In this document: piece after piece, positions 7,837 through 16,617 of the stretch
How positions within the stretch are numbered: the stretch's first letter is position 1
How the letters are laid out: the number at the start of each line of letters is the position of its first letter
From: an uncultured Flavobacteriales bacterium
Lineage (GTDB): Bacteria; Bacteroidota; Bacteroidia; Flavobacteriales_D; Sanyastnellaceae
Assembly (NCBI GenBank): GCA_938085425.1
Contig: CALKGQ010000007.1
Span: 56,090 to 120,089 of the forward strand
Direction of reading: 5' to 3'
DNA length: 64,000 nucleotides
The notes under the pieces: model-generated
What the model was told of the DNA's origin: nothing
Database searches by the model: none
The model's input: the letters and a program-made list of their open reading frames with translations, nothing else
Translations under genes and position numbers: made by a program

Positions 7837-8862
7837 TCAGACGTTGGGGGGTTGAATGCCCAAAAGGCGATTCATGGTGCGCAATTGTTCTGTGTTGCCA
7901 AGGACAAACAACTTGCTCGCGTCGTCCAAGGGAGTGTCGGGGCCGGGGTTGATGATGAAGTTGCCATCCGACTCCTTCACCCCGACCACATTCACACCCA
8001 CTCGGTTCCTGGCATCAAGTTCCCCCAAGGTGGAGGCCTTCAATCCTTGGGGCAACACATTCACAGGTATTTCTTCAAGATTGATGGCATCGGCGCCTTG
8101 GATGCGGACATGGTCAAGGAATTCAACCACATCAGGAATCACGACCAAAGAAGCCATGTGGGCACCTCCCACTTTGTCAGGCATGATGACGTTGTCTGCA
8201 CCTGCCACGCGCAACTTGCTCACTGAATTCGTTTTGGAGGCACGGCTGATGATGTGAATCGATGGAGCCATTTCCCTCGCTGCCAAGACGACGTAAAGAT
8301 TTTGGGCATCGTTGGGAAGCGTCGTGATGACGCTCTTCGCTTTGGCCACTCCAGCAAATTCCAAATTTTCATCCCGTGTGGCATCACCGGAAATGACCAA
8401 GAGGCCTTCTGCAATCAAAAGCTCAGCCTTTTCTGCGTCATTTTCGATCACCACCACGGGGGTGGCATGGTCCCGCAACTCTTGCACGGCCATTTCGCCT
8501 ACACGCCCCATGCCACAGACAATGACATGGTCGGACAGCTTGTCAACTTCTTGTTTCAATCTTGCCTCGTTAAATGTGTTTCTGTATTCTCCATTGACAA
8601 AGTAGGTCGTCAGGGCGGAAATCGAATAGGCAAACGTACCCAAACTTCCCATGATCAAGACCGTGGTGAACAACATTCCATTCTCACTCAGGTCACGGAC
8701 TTCCTCAAACCCCACGGTCGACACCGTGATGACTGTCATGTACAACGCCTCGACCCACGAATACCCCTCAATCACCACATACCCCACACTGCCCAGCACA
8801 ACCACCCCAAAAATGAAGGATAGCGCCAAATAAATGCGAGGGAATACCCGGAAGGAGAACAT
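7837..8862 (-). CDS. Two-TM potassium channel with RCK (TrkA-N/TrkA-C) domains
   Basis: This 341-residue protein has two transmembrane helices around a pore loop (residues 1-90), then a Rossmann RCK N-domain starting at [18 protein letters not shown] with the nucleotide-binding GMGRVG motif, and a TrkA-C domain near the end. The architecture is that of MthK-like ligand-gated potassium channels of the inner membrane. The pore loop reads [10 protein letters not shown] (residues 46-55), so the filter is TVGFE rather than TVGYGD. Ion selectivity is therefore inferred from architecture. It is followed by the AGCS symporter on the same strand. Confidence 0.9.
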   Translation of the reverse strand: MFSFRVFPRIYLALSFIFGVVVLGSVGYVVIEGYSWVEALYMTVITVSTVGFEEVRDLSENGMLFTTVLIMGSLGTFAYSISALTTYFVNGEYRNTFNEARLKQEVDKLSDHVIVCGMGRVGEMAVQELRDHATPVVVIENDAEKAELLIAEGLLVISGDATRDENLEFAGVAKAKSVITTLPNDAQNLYVVLAAREMAPSIHIISRASKTNSVSKLRVAGADNVIMPDKVGGAHMASLVVIPDVVEFLDHVRIQGADAINLEEIPVNVLPQGLKASTLGELDARNRVGVNVVGVKESDGNFIINPGPDTPLDDASKLFVLGNTEQLRTMNRLLGIQPPNV

Positions 8863-8954
8863 GTTGTGAAACTACAACCCAAGCGCAACAAATGAAGGGC
8901 ATTTGCGCCCGTGTTTTGCAGACGTTGCGGTGGATTTTGTCAGACCCGATCTGG

Positions 8955-9824
8955 TCAGACCAATCCTTTGGCCTCGAGGCATCTCCTCATGTCACCCGCA
9001 AGTGACGCGGCCTCAGCAGCTGATGCTTGCTTTGCAGCATCGATGCTGGCATCAGGCCCTGCAGCATAAAGGATGCCACGCGAGCTGTTCACCAACAACC
9101 CACATTGCCCATTCAGCCCAAAACGTGCCACTTCTTCAACACTGCCTCCCTGGGCGCCCACGCCCGGCACGAGCAAAAAAGCTTGGGGCACCTTCTTCCT
9201 TGCCTCACCCAATTGCTCAGGTCGTGTGGCTCCGACCACATACATCAAACGATCAGCATTCGCATAGGACTGCGAGGTCTCCAAAACCTGATGAAAAAGT
9301 GGAGGCATGCCATGGAATTCGTAATCATTGGCCCCTTGGTTGGATGTCAAAGCCAGCAACACCGTCCATCGATTGTCGAAGGCTGTGAATGGCTCCACGC
9401 TGTCTCTCCCCATGTAGGGAGCGACTGTCGCAGCGTCCGCCCCAAGACCTTCGAACATGGCACGGGCATAGCGAGTGGCGGTGTTGCCAATGTCGCCCCT
9501 TTTGGCATCTGCAATGACAAGAACGTCGGAAGGAATGGCTTCGACCACACGCTCCAAAGCGGCCCAGCCTTCCGCACCGTATTGCTCAAAGAAGGCCAGG
9601 TTGGGTTTGTAAGCCACCGCATGCGGCAATGTCGCCGCGACCATGGCTTTGCAGAACCTCTCCATGCCCAGCACACCACCTCCAAAAGAAGTTGGAATCC
9701 GATCTGGATCGGGGTCCAAGCCGACGCACAGGAAAGATTTCTTGGCACAGATGGCCTGAAAAATGCCTTGTGCTGTCGTGAGTTGTTGGTTGGTTTCGCG
9801 GCGCGACTTTCGGGGACTGGACAT
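8955..9824 (-). CDS. pyrF: Orotidine 5'-phosphate decarboxylase (type 2)
   Basis: This protein of about 289 residues has the PyrF motifs: SFLCVGLDPDPDRIP at the N-terminus, the catalytic DAKRGDIGNTATRYA segment, and the phosphate-binding end LVPGVGAQGGSVEEV. It makes UMP from OMP, the last step of pyrimidine synthesis. The length fits the longer type 2 enzymes. The ATG at 9824 is preferred; a GTG at 9869 would add 15 residues. It lies directly downstream of prfA on the same strand. Confidence 0.94.
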   Translation of the reverse strand: MSSPRKSRRETNQQLTTAQGIFQAICAKKSFLCVGLDPDPDRIPTSFGGGVLGMERFCKAMVAATLPHAVAYKPNLAFFEQYGAEGWAALERVVEAIPSDVLVIADAKRGDIGNTATRYARAMFEGLGADAATVAPYMGRDSVEPFTAFDNRWTVLLALTSNQGANDYEFHGMPPLFHQVLETSQSYANADRLMYVVGATRPEQLGEARKKVPQAFLLVPGVGAQGGSVEEVARFGLNGQCGLLVNSSRGILYAAGPDASIDAAKQASAAEAASLAGDMRRCLEAKGLV

Positions 9825-9889
9825 GGTGTCAAAGTTCCGAAAAAGCAGAAGGCTTTCCCTTGCGGGCACGGAACCGATTCACCCAATTG

Positions 9890-10981
9890 TCAAAGATTTT
9901 TCAACCGCTCCGCCCTGTCCGCAATGTGCAAGGCTTCTACAATGGGGCCCAAGTCCCCCTGAAGGACCGCTGGCAGGGCGTGCAATGTGAGGCCAATTCG
10001 ATGGTCTGTGACCCGGCCTTGCGGGAAGTTGTACGTTCGAATCTTGGCGCTTCGGTCGCCTGAACTCACCTGAGAGCGTCTCTCCTGAGCGCGCGCCGCC
10101 TCAGCCTTCTCCCTCGCCGCATCGTACAACCTGGACCGCAACACCTCCAAGGCAGATTCGTAATTCTGATGCTGAGAGCGGCCATCTTGGCATTCCACAA
10201 CCGTTCCTGTTGGAAGGTGGGTCAAACGCACAGCACTCTCTGTTTTGTTGACATGTTGACCGCCCGCACCACTGGCCCGAAAGGTGTCCTTTCGGACATC
10301 GGACATCTGCAAATCCACGTCCACTTCCGCCGCCATTGGCAAAACGGCCACCGTCGCGGCACTGGTGTGGACCCGCCCTTGCGATTCTGTTTCTGGCACA
10401 CGTTGAACCCGGTGAACCCCACGTTCAAATTTGAGCCAGCCAAAAACCCCGTCGCCTTCAAGGCGGACCACAGCTTCCTTGAATCCCCCTACCGTGCCCT
10501 CGCTTGCATGAACCCACTCGTGCTTCCAGCCCTTGCGGTCAGCGTGTTTGAGGTACATCCTAACAAGGTCCCCAGCAAACAAGGCAGCCTCGTCCCCTCC
10601 CGTTCCAGCGCGAACCTCCAAGATGGCATTGCGATCGTCTGCGTCGTCGTGCGGCAGAAGCATCCACTTGGCTTCCTCCACTCCCTGCAACAGGAGCGCG
10701 GAGAGCCGCTCCATCTCAGAACGTCCCATCAGCCGCATTTCTTGGTCTTCAGACTCGCCCCACTCGAACGCTTCGTCCCACTGCTTCAAGGCCATCACAA
10801 GGGAGTCTGCTTTTTGGGCCATGGGCTGAAGGCGCTTGTGTTCCACCATCAATGCCCTGAGTGCATCGACATCCGACGCCACCTTGGGGTCAGATACTCT
10901 CTTCTCCACCTCCATGAATCGGTCTGCAATGGACTGCAATTTCCCGACCCATCCGCCCACAGAGTCGCGGTCAAAGGCCAT
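9890..10981 (-). CDS. prfA: Peptide chain release factor 1
   Basis: This 363-residue protein has the RF1 order: N-terminal helical domain, domain 2 with a codon-reading segment around [18 protein letters not shown], and the GGQ domain with [20 protein letters not shown]. The GGQ glycine-glycine-glutamine triggers peptidyl-tRNA hydrolysis at UAA and UAG. The PxT-type rather than SPF-type reading loop marks RF1 instead of RF2. It starts 2 bp after the purM stop, so the two are translationally close and probably cotranscribed with pyrF. Confidence 0.96.
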   Translation of the reverse strand: MAFDRDSVGGWVGKLQSIADRFMEVEKRVSDPKVASDVDALRALMVEHKRLQPMAQKADSLVMALKQWDEAFEWGESEDQEMRLMGRSEMERLSALLLQGVEEAKWMLLPHDDADDRNAILEVRAGTGGDEAALFAGDLVRMYLKHADRKGWKHEWVHASEGTVGGFKEAVVRLEGDGVFGWLKFERGVHRVQRVPETESQGRVHTSAATVAVLPMAAEVDVDLQMSDVRKDTFRASGAGGQHVNKTESAVRLTHLPTGTVVECQDGRSQHQNYESALEVLRSRLYDAAREKAEAARAQERRSQVSSGDRSAKIRTYNFPQGRVTDHRIGLTLHALPAVLQGDLGPIVEALHIADRAERLKNL

Positions 10982-10983
10982 TT

Positions 10984-12162
10984 TTATGGATAGGTGAAGG
11001 TGCCGTAGGGGCCGTCAATGACCACGCTCGAAGGGCTCCCTGGCGACGCCTCCACGTGACCGATCACTTGGGCTTCTACCCCAAACGACTCGCTGATGGC
11101 CATCAGCTTTTCAGCGGTCCCTGTATCTGTGTACACCTCCATGCGGTGACCCATGTTGAAGACCTTGTACATCTCTTCCCAAGATGTCCCGGAAGCTTGC
11201 TGAATGGTTTCAAACAACACCGGCACCTTCATCATGCGGTTCTTGACCACCCGGAGCTCATCGTTCAAGAAATGCAAGACCTTGGTTTGGGCTCCACCCG
11301 AGCAATGGACCATGCCATGAATGTCCTCGCGGCACTGGGCCAGCATCTCCTTGACAATGGGTGCGTAGGTCCTTGTCGGCGACAGGACGAGTTTTCCAGC
11401 ATCCAACGGTGCACCCTTCACGGCATCGGTCAAGCCATGGCTGCCTGTGTACACAAGATCCTCATTGGTGCCAGGATCAAAACTCTCAGGATAAGCGTTG
11501 GCAAGGGCCTTGTGAAACACATCGTGCCTTGCGGAAGTCAGCCCATTGCTCCCCATGCCACCGTTGTAGGACGATTCGTAGTTGGCTTGGCCATGGCTCG
11601 ACAGTCCGACCACCACATCGCCATTCTGGATGCGCCCATTGTCAATGACCTCATCTCGTCGCATGCGGGCGACCACAGTGGAATCCACAATGATGGTCCG
11701 GACCAGGTCTCCCACATCGGCAGTCTCCCCCCCTGTGCTCCGGATGTCCAATCCTTGGGACCGAAGGTCTTCGAGCAACCTTTCTGTCCCTTGGATGATT
11801 TCTTTGATCACTTCTCCCGGGACAAGATGCTTGTTCCTTCCGATGGTGCTCGACACCAAAATGGGACCTGTGCAGCCAACGCACAACAAATCATCCACGT
11901 TCATGATCAGTGCATCTTGCGCAATGCCCTTCCAAACGCTCAAATCCCCAGTTTCCTTCCAATACATGTAGGCCAAAGACGACTTGGTGCCTGCACCATC
12001 TGCATGCATCACCACGCAGTGTTCTTCGCTTCCAGTCAGATGGTCGGGGACCACCTTGCAAAAGGCTTTGGGGAAAAGCCCCTTGTCAATGCCATCAATG
12101 GCCGCATGCACCTCTTCCTTGCCTGCAGACACTCCACGGGCAGCATATCTGGCGTCGCTCAC
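10984..12162 (-). CDS. purM: Phosphoribosylformylglycinamidine cyclo-ligase (AIR synthetase)
   Basis: This 392-residue protein matches the long PurM form of Bacteroidota. It carries the ATP/metal-binding segments [37 protein letters not shown] and [11 protein letters not shown]. PurM closes the imidazole ring to give AIR in purine synthesis. The N-terminus reads [20 protein letters not shown]. It follows the OmpA/PorE-like gene by 3 bp and precedes prfA by 2 bp, so it lies in a compact minus-strand unit. Confidence 0.95.
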   Translation of the reverse strand: MSDARYAARGVSAGKEEVHAAIDGIDKGLFPKAFCKVVPDHLTGSEEHCVVMHADGAGTKSSLAYMYWKETGDLSVWKGIAQDALIMNVDDLLCVGCTGPILVSSTIGRNKHLVPGEVIKEIIQGTERLLEDLRSQGLDIRSTGGETADVGDLVRTIIVDSTVVARMRRDEVIDNGRIQNGDVVVGLSSHGQANYESSYNGGMGSNGLTSARHDVFHKALANAYPESFDPGTNEDLVYTGSHGLTDAVKGAPLDAGKLVLSPTRTYAPIVKEMLAQCREDIHGMVHCSGGAQTKVLHFLNDELRVVKNRMMKVPVLFETIQQASGTSWEEMYKVFNMGHRMEVYTDTGTAEKLMAISESFGVEAQVIGHVEASPGSPSSVVIDGPYGTFTYP

Positions 12163-12165
12163 GGT

Positions 12166-14169
12166 TTACTCTGCGGGCTTGTAGTCAAATGCCACAATCT
12201 TGAAGACCGTCCGACGGTTGCGCTGATGCGCCCGCTCTTGATCCTCCTTGGGCAACCGAGCGATTTCGGCATCACTGACCAACAAAGCATCCTCTCCGTA
12301 ACCTACAGCCACCATGCGCTCAGCGACGACGCCGTTTTCCTTCAGGTAGTCCACGCATGTCTCGGCGCGCCTCTGGCTTAGAGATTTGTTGGCGGAAGCA
12401 CTGCCCCTGCTGTCTGTGTGTGCCTCCAACTGGATGATGAGGTTTTCATTTCGTTCCAGCAGATCCACCAGGTAGTTCAAGGAATCGGCGGAATTGACAT
12501 TCTCGTCCATCAACAAATCTGCACTGCCAAGTGGGTACAGGACCACTGGCATGTCGTATTCTTTGTTCAGCACGATCTCTTTCAAGAGGTACTCTCTGGC
12601 CAAGGTCGTGGACTCCGTCAAACCTTCAGTGGTCAGCAAGTCGCCCGTCCCGATGTAACCTTCAAACGCCACATCCACACCGAAGGTCGCACCTTCAGAA
12701 ATCTCACCTTCACACAAGGCCAACTCGCCTTCTTCGTCTGTTGTGAACTCAGCAGAGGTGCCATCCTTGGATTCCAAAGTCAAAGTCGCTCCTGAAAGTG
12801 GCATTCCTGTGTCGTAGTCGTAGACGTAAGCCTGGTAACAAAACTCCAAAGGAGGAAGTTTGAAGGAATACAAATCGTCTTGGCCTTTGCCACCCGTACG
12901 ATTTGAGGTGAAAATGCCCTCTTGCATGCCATCTTTGAAGGCGATGGCGAAGTCGTCGGCGGAGGTGTTCAGAGGGTAGGGAAGAGCTGAAGGTTCCGCA
13001 AACGCCAACTTGCCTTCACGTGCTTCAGCCTTCCAAATGTCCATGGACCCCAAGCCTTCGCGGCCTGTCGTGGACCAATACAAATCCCCGTTGTCGCGGT
13101 AATGAGGAAACAGCTCATCTCCAGCAGTGTTGATCGACGGCCCCATGTTCTGCGGGACAGCGCCTGCAAACGACCCTTCATTGGCTTCCACATACCACAA
13201 GTCCTTTCCACCGAGCCCCCCAGGGAGGTCCGAGGCAAACACGAGGATGTTGTCGTCGGGTGAAAGGGCAGGGTGCCCCACCTGTGAGCTGTCGTTTTCA
13301 TCTCGGTTCACCAAGCCCAAGGGCATGGATGCCCCATAGCCGTTGCCTTGTTTTTTGGCGAAGTAAATGTCACAAGCCAAGTTGGAACCATCCATGTCGA
13401 CGCAGCGCGTGAAGTAGATGGTCTTGCCTTTGGCGTCGAAACAAGAGCCCCCTTCGTTGTGTTCCGTACAAATCGTGTTGCTCAAAGGCTCAGGTTCACT
13501 CCACCGGCCCTTTTTGTCCATCTCACTGCGGAACAAATCCATGTAGGCTTGACCTGTGATCGGGTCTTCCTTGGTCCCTGTCGAAGCCTCACGAGAGGAT
13601 GCAAACACAACCTCGTCCTGGTCCTTCCCTGCGAATGTAGGCGCAAACTCATAGGAGGCTGTGTTCAAGATGACCAAGGGCTCTACGACGTAGCGGCTCT
13701 CTGGTTCTTCGACCATGATGGCCGCCAAATCTGCGTTTTCAATTCGCTCTTCTGCAAGCTGGGCATTGCCGCCCGCCTTTTGATATTCTGCGTAGTACTC
13801 AATGGCCTCGTCGAAGGCCTCCTGGTCGCGCAGGGCATCTCCGTAGACCAAAAAAACGGTGTTGTCCTTTTGGCCATACTTCAAGCCGATGGCCTTGTCG
13901 TACCACTCCGTGGCTGCCGCAGGATCATGAAGGAGTCGGAACGACTCTCCCGCTTGAAAGGCACAGTATCCTTTGAGGTCGACATCTGCCTTGATTTTGG
14001 CATAGAGGGCAACATACTCACGAGAGGCTTCAAAGTAGCCGCGGCGTTCGAAGGCGCGGTCGGCTTCGGAAGTCATGTCGCTTTGGGCCAAAGCTCCAAA
14101 GACAGTCAAAAAAGAGAGAACAACAGTGGCGCCGAAGCGGGCCATGTTTGATTGCAGGTTGTGAGGCAT
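12166..14169 (-). CDS. OmpA-family protein with TPR, PD40 beta-propeller and regulatory domain (PorE-like)
   Basis: This 667-residue protein has a signal peptide (MARFGATVVLSFLTVFGALA from the ninth codon), TPR-like repeats (about residues 30-170), PD40/WD40-type beta-propeller strands (about 170-430), a carboxypeptidase-regulatory-like beta domain starting near YQAYVYDYDTGMPLSGATL, and a C-terminal OmpA peptidoglycan-binding domain with IIQLEAHTDSRGS and LSQRRAETCVDYL. This order and length match PorE (PG1058) of the T9SS, but Bacteroidota carry several paralogues with the same layout, so the T9SS role is an inference. It is upstream of purM by 3 bp. The ATG at 14169 is used; an internal ATG at 14145 would give a cleaner signal peptide. 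Confidence 0.85.
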   Translation of the reverse strand: MPHNLQSNMARFGATVVLSFLTVFGALAQSDMTSEADRAFERRGYFEASREYVALYAKIKADVDLKGYCAFQAGESFRLLHDPAAATEWYDKAIGLKYGQKDNTVFLVYGDALRDQEAFDEAIEYYAEYQKAGGNAQLAEERIENADLAAIMVEEPESRYVVEPLVILNTASYEFAPTFAGKDQDEVVFASSREASTGTKEDPITGQAYMDLFRSEMDKKGRWSEPEPLSNTICTEHNEGGSCFDAKGKTIYFTRCVDMDGSNLACDIYFAKKQGNGYGASMPLGLVNRDENDSSQVGHPALSPDDNILVFASDLPGGLGGKDLWYVEANEGSFAGAVPQNMGPSINTAGDELFPHYRDNGDLYWSTTGREGLGSMDIWKAEAREGKLAFAEPSALPYPLNTSADDFAIAFKDGMQEGIFTSNRTGGKGQDDLYSFKLPPLEFCYQAYVYDYDTGMPLSGATLTLESKDGTSAEFTTDEEGELALCEGEISEGATFGVDVAFEGYIGTGDLLTTEGLTESTTLAREYLLKEIVLNKEYDMPVVLYPLGSADLLMDENVNSADSLNYLVDLLERNENLIIQLEAHTDSRGSASANKSLSQRRAETCVDYLKENGVVAERMVAVGYGEDALLVSDAEIARLPKEDQERAHQRNRRTVFKIVAFDYKPAE

Positions 14170-14206
14170 TCCTTTAGGCTTAATGAATCAGAGGGTGAAA
14201 GTAACG

Positions 14207-14238
14207 AAAAAAGACGCCCCGCAGAGAGGGCGTCTTTT
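14207..14238 (-). terminator. Intrinsic terminator after glnA
   Basis: AAAAGACGCCC (14209-14219) pairs perfectly with GGGCGTCTTTT (14228-14238) around an 8-nt loop. On the minus strand it lies 38 nt past the glnA stop and ends in a U-tract. It separates glnA from the OmpA-purM-prfA unit. Confidence 0.8.
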
Positions 14239-14276
14239 CCAATTGTTGAGAGACGATTGTTGGTCGCGCCCCTGAA

Positions 14277-16463
14277 TCAGCGTGTGAACAGCATTTCCTG
14301 AAACTTTGGCAATGGCCAAATTTCATTGTCCACCAACTGCTCGAGTCTGGCACAGTGACCGCCCACCTCCTCAATCAGAGGGGTCACGACAGATCCATAT
14401 TTCGTTGCGCGCTTGGCGATGTCTGAGATCTTGTTGATCGTGGCACGCTCCTGGCGCAATTTGTTGGTGGAAGCGTGCAATGCATGCACCGCATCCGACA
14501 CCTGGGTCAAGATGTCCCGCTGCGCAGAGGACATGGCCTCTCCTTTTTTGCCAAAGACATCCGTCAAACCGGTGATGTTTTCAATGAGCATGTTCTGGTA
14601 GGCCAAGGCCGACGGCAGCACCACGTTGGATGCCATGTCTCCCACGATACGGGCCTCAATTTGACGCTTCATGATGTAGTTGTCGTACTCCACTTCCTGA
14701 CGGGCCTCCAATTCTTCAGGCGTCAAAACATTCATCGATTCAAAAAGGTCGGCGACCTCTTTCCTTCCCCAAACCTCGAGCGCCGTTGGCGTGTCCTTGA
14801 GGTTGCTAAGCCCTCGCTTTTTGGCCTCCTTGACCCACTCGTCTCCGTAACCGTTGCCTTCAAAACGAATGGCCTTGGATTCTTTGATCAGAAGCTGAAG
14901 CTCTTTCAACAAGGCGTCGTCTTTCTTCACACCTGCCTTGATCCGCTTGTCCACAGATGTCTTGAACATGCTGAGTTGCTGCGCCACAATGGTGTTGAGC
15001 ACCGTCATGGGCACGGCACAATTGGCCGTGGAGCCCGCGGCACGCAACTCAAACTTGTTGCCAGTGAAGGCAAACGGAGAGGTTCTGTTGCGGTCGGTGT
15101 TGTCCAAAAGGACTTCTGGAATCCTTCCGATCTCAAGCTTCAAGGCTGTCTTGTCCTCAGGGGTGAGCTTGCCAGCTTTGATGCTGCTTTCCAATGCATC
15201 CAAAAGTTCGGTCAATTGGGAGCCGATGAAGGCCGACATGATTGCAGGAGGGGCCTCATTCGCGCCAAGGCGATGGTCATTGCCCACACTTGCAATGGAG
15301 GCCCTGACCACATCCGCATGGCGGTTCAACGCGACCAAAGTGTTGACGAAGAAGGTCAGGAACCTGAGGTTGGTTTTGGGGTTTTTTCCAGGCTTCAACA
15401 AGTTGACACCGGTGTTTGTGGCAAGGGACCAGTTGTTGTGCTTCCCCGATCCGTTGACTCCAGCGAAGGGCTTCTCGTGAAGCAAAATCCGGAAGTCATG
15501 TCGGCGGGCCACCACTTCCAGCAACTCCATCAACATGAGGTTGTGGTCGTTGGCAAGGTTGGCTTCTTCAAAGACTGGCGCCAACTCAAATTGGTTGGGC
15601 GCAACCTCATTGTGACGTGTGGTGACAGGAATGCCCAATTTGTGCGCTTCCATCTCAAAGTCCTTCATGAAAGCGGAAACCCTCTCCGGAATGGACCCAA
15701 AGTAGTGGTCGTCCAATTGTTGGCCCTTGGCCGGAGCCGCGCCAAACAAGGCGCGTCCCGTCATCGCCAAATCAGGACGAGAAGCGTACAACGCCTTGTC
15801 CACCAAGAAATATTCTTGCTCCCATCCCAAGGTGGCGTTCACCTTGGTGATGTTCTTGTCGAAGAATTGACACACCGAAGTGGCCGCGGCGTCGATGGCC
15901 GACAAGGCCTTCAGCAGCGGCATCTTGTTGTCCAGAGCATACCCCGTGTAGCTGATGAAAATGGTGGGGATGCAGAGCGTTTCACCCCACACAAATGCAG
16001 GTGAAGTGGGGTCCCAAAGGGTGTAACCTCTGGCTTCAAACGTGTTTCGAATGCCACCATTGGGGAACGAAGATGCATCAGGTTCTTGTTGCACAAGCAA
16101 TGTGCCGTCGAACTTCTCAATGGCCCGACCATCGGCCGTGGGCGCGATGAAGCTGTCGTGCTTTTCCGCAGTGCTGCCCGTCAATGGCTGAAACCAGTGC
16201 GTGTAGTGTGTGGCCCCCCGACTGATGGCCCATTCTTTCATGGCACTGGCCGTCTGGTCTGCCACCTTTCGGCTGATGGGCGTGCCTTTTTGCATGGCCT
16301 CCAAAATCCCATCGTAGGCCTCGTCAGGCAAGTAAGAGCGCATGACATGAAGGTTGAACACGTTCTCCCCAAAGTATTCGGAGATCTTGTTGGATGGCCG
16401 CGTGGGGTGGTTGGGCACGCGGTCCAACACTTCGTGAAGGGCTTGTTGGCGGTTGAGGCTCAT
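14277..16463 (-). CDS. glnA: Glutamine synthetase type III
   Basis: This 728-residue protein is a GSIII (GlnN-type) enzyme, which joins ammonia and glutamate using ATP and forms dodecamers. GSIII is far longer than the 450-residue GSI. The start has the GSIII-specific segment SEYFGENVFNLHVMRSYL, then MKEWAISRGATHYTHWFQPL. The catalytic core includes TLGWEQEYFLVD, RHNEVAPNQFELAPVFEEAN, and NGSGKHNNWSLATNTG. The C-terminal extension typical of GSIII is complete. It is monocistronic by context: a promoter-like box lies upstream and a terminator downstream. Confidence 0.97.
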   Translation of the reverse strand: MSLNRQQALHEVLDRVPNHPTRPSNKISEYFGENVFNLHVMRSYLPDEAYDGILEAMQKGTPISRKVADQTASAMKEWAISRGATHYTHWFQPLTGSTAEKHDSFIAPTADGRAIEKFDGTLLVQQEPDASSFPNGGIRNTFEARGYTLWDPTSPAFVWGETLCIPTIFISYTGYALDNKMPLLKALSAIDAAATSVCQFFDKNITKVNATLGWEQEYFLVDKALYASRPDLAMTGRALFGAAPAKGQQLDDHYFGSIPERVSAFMKDFEMEAHKLGIPVTTRHNEVAPNQFELAPVFEEANLANDHNLMLMELLEVVARRHDFRILLHEKPFAGVNGSGKHNNWSLATNTGVNLLKPGKNPKTNLRFLTFFVNTLVALNRHADVVRASIASVGNDHRLGANEAPPAIMSAFIGSQLTELLDALESSIKAGKLTPEDKTALKLEIGRIPEVLLDNTDRNRTSPFAFTGNKFELRAAGSTANCAVPMTVLNTIVAQQLSMFKTSVDKRIKAGVKKDDALLKELQLLIKESKAIRFEGNGYGDEWVKEAKKRGLSNLKDTPTALEVWGRKEVADLFESMNVLTPEELEARQEVEYDNYIMKRQIEARIVGDMASNVVLPSALAYQNMLIENITGLTDVFGKKGEAMSSAQRDILTQVSDAVHALHASTNKLRQERATINKISDIAKRATKYGSVVTPLIEEVGGHCARLEQLVDNEIWPLPKFQEMLFTR

Positions 16464-16482
16464 GGTTTGGGATGATTTTTGG

Positions 16483-16490
16483 CAAAAGTA
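16483..16490 (-). promoter_or_regulatory. Candidate -7 promoter box of glnA (TACTTTTG)
   Basis: The minus strand reads TACTTTTG, an exact TAnnTTTG match, 19 nt before the glnA ATG. A TTG lies about 16 nt further upstream, slightly closer than usual for a -33 element. The remaining 16491-16617 up to the next gene holds nothing else recognised. Confidence 0.5.
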
Positions 16491-16617
16491 CAGCCTGAAA
16501 TCGTCGCAAGCAGGGGGTCATCCACCAAAAACTATCAAAAATTCATCCACACCCCCATCAAAAACCACCTTACAAACCCCTCAAAAGGACATTTTCAATG
16601 CGACACCCCCTATAAAG

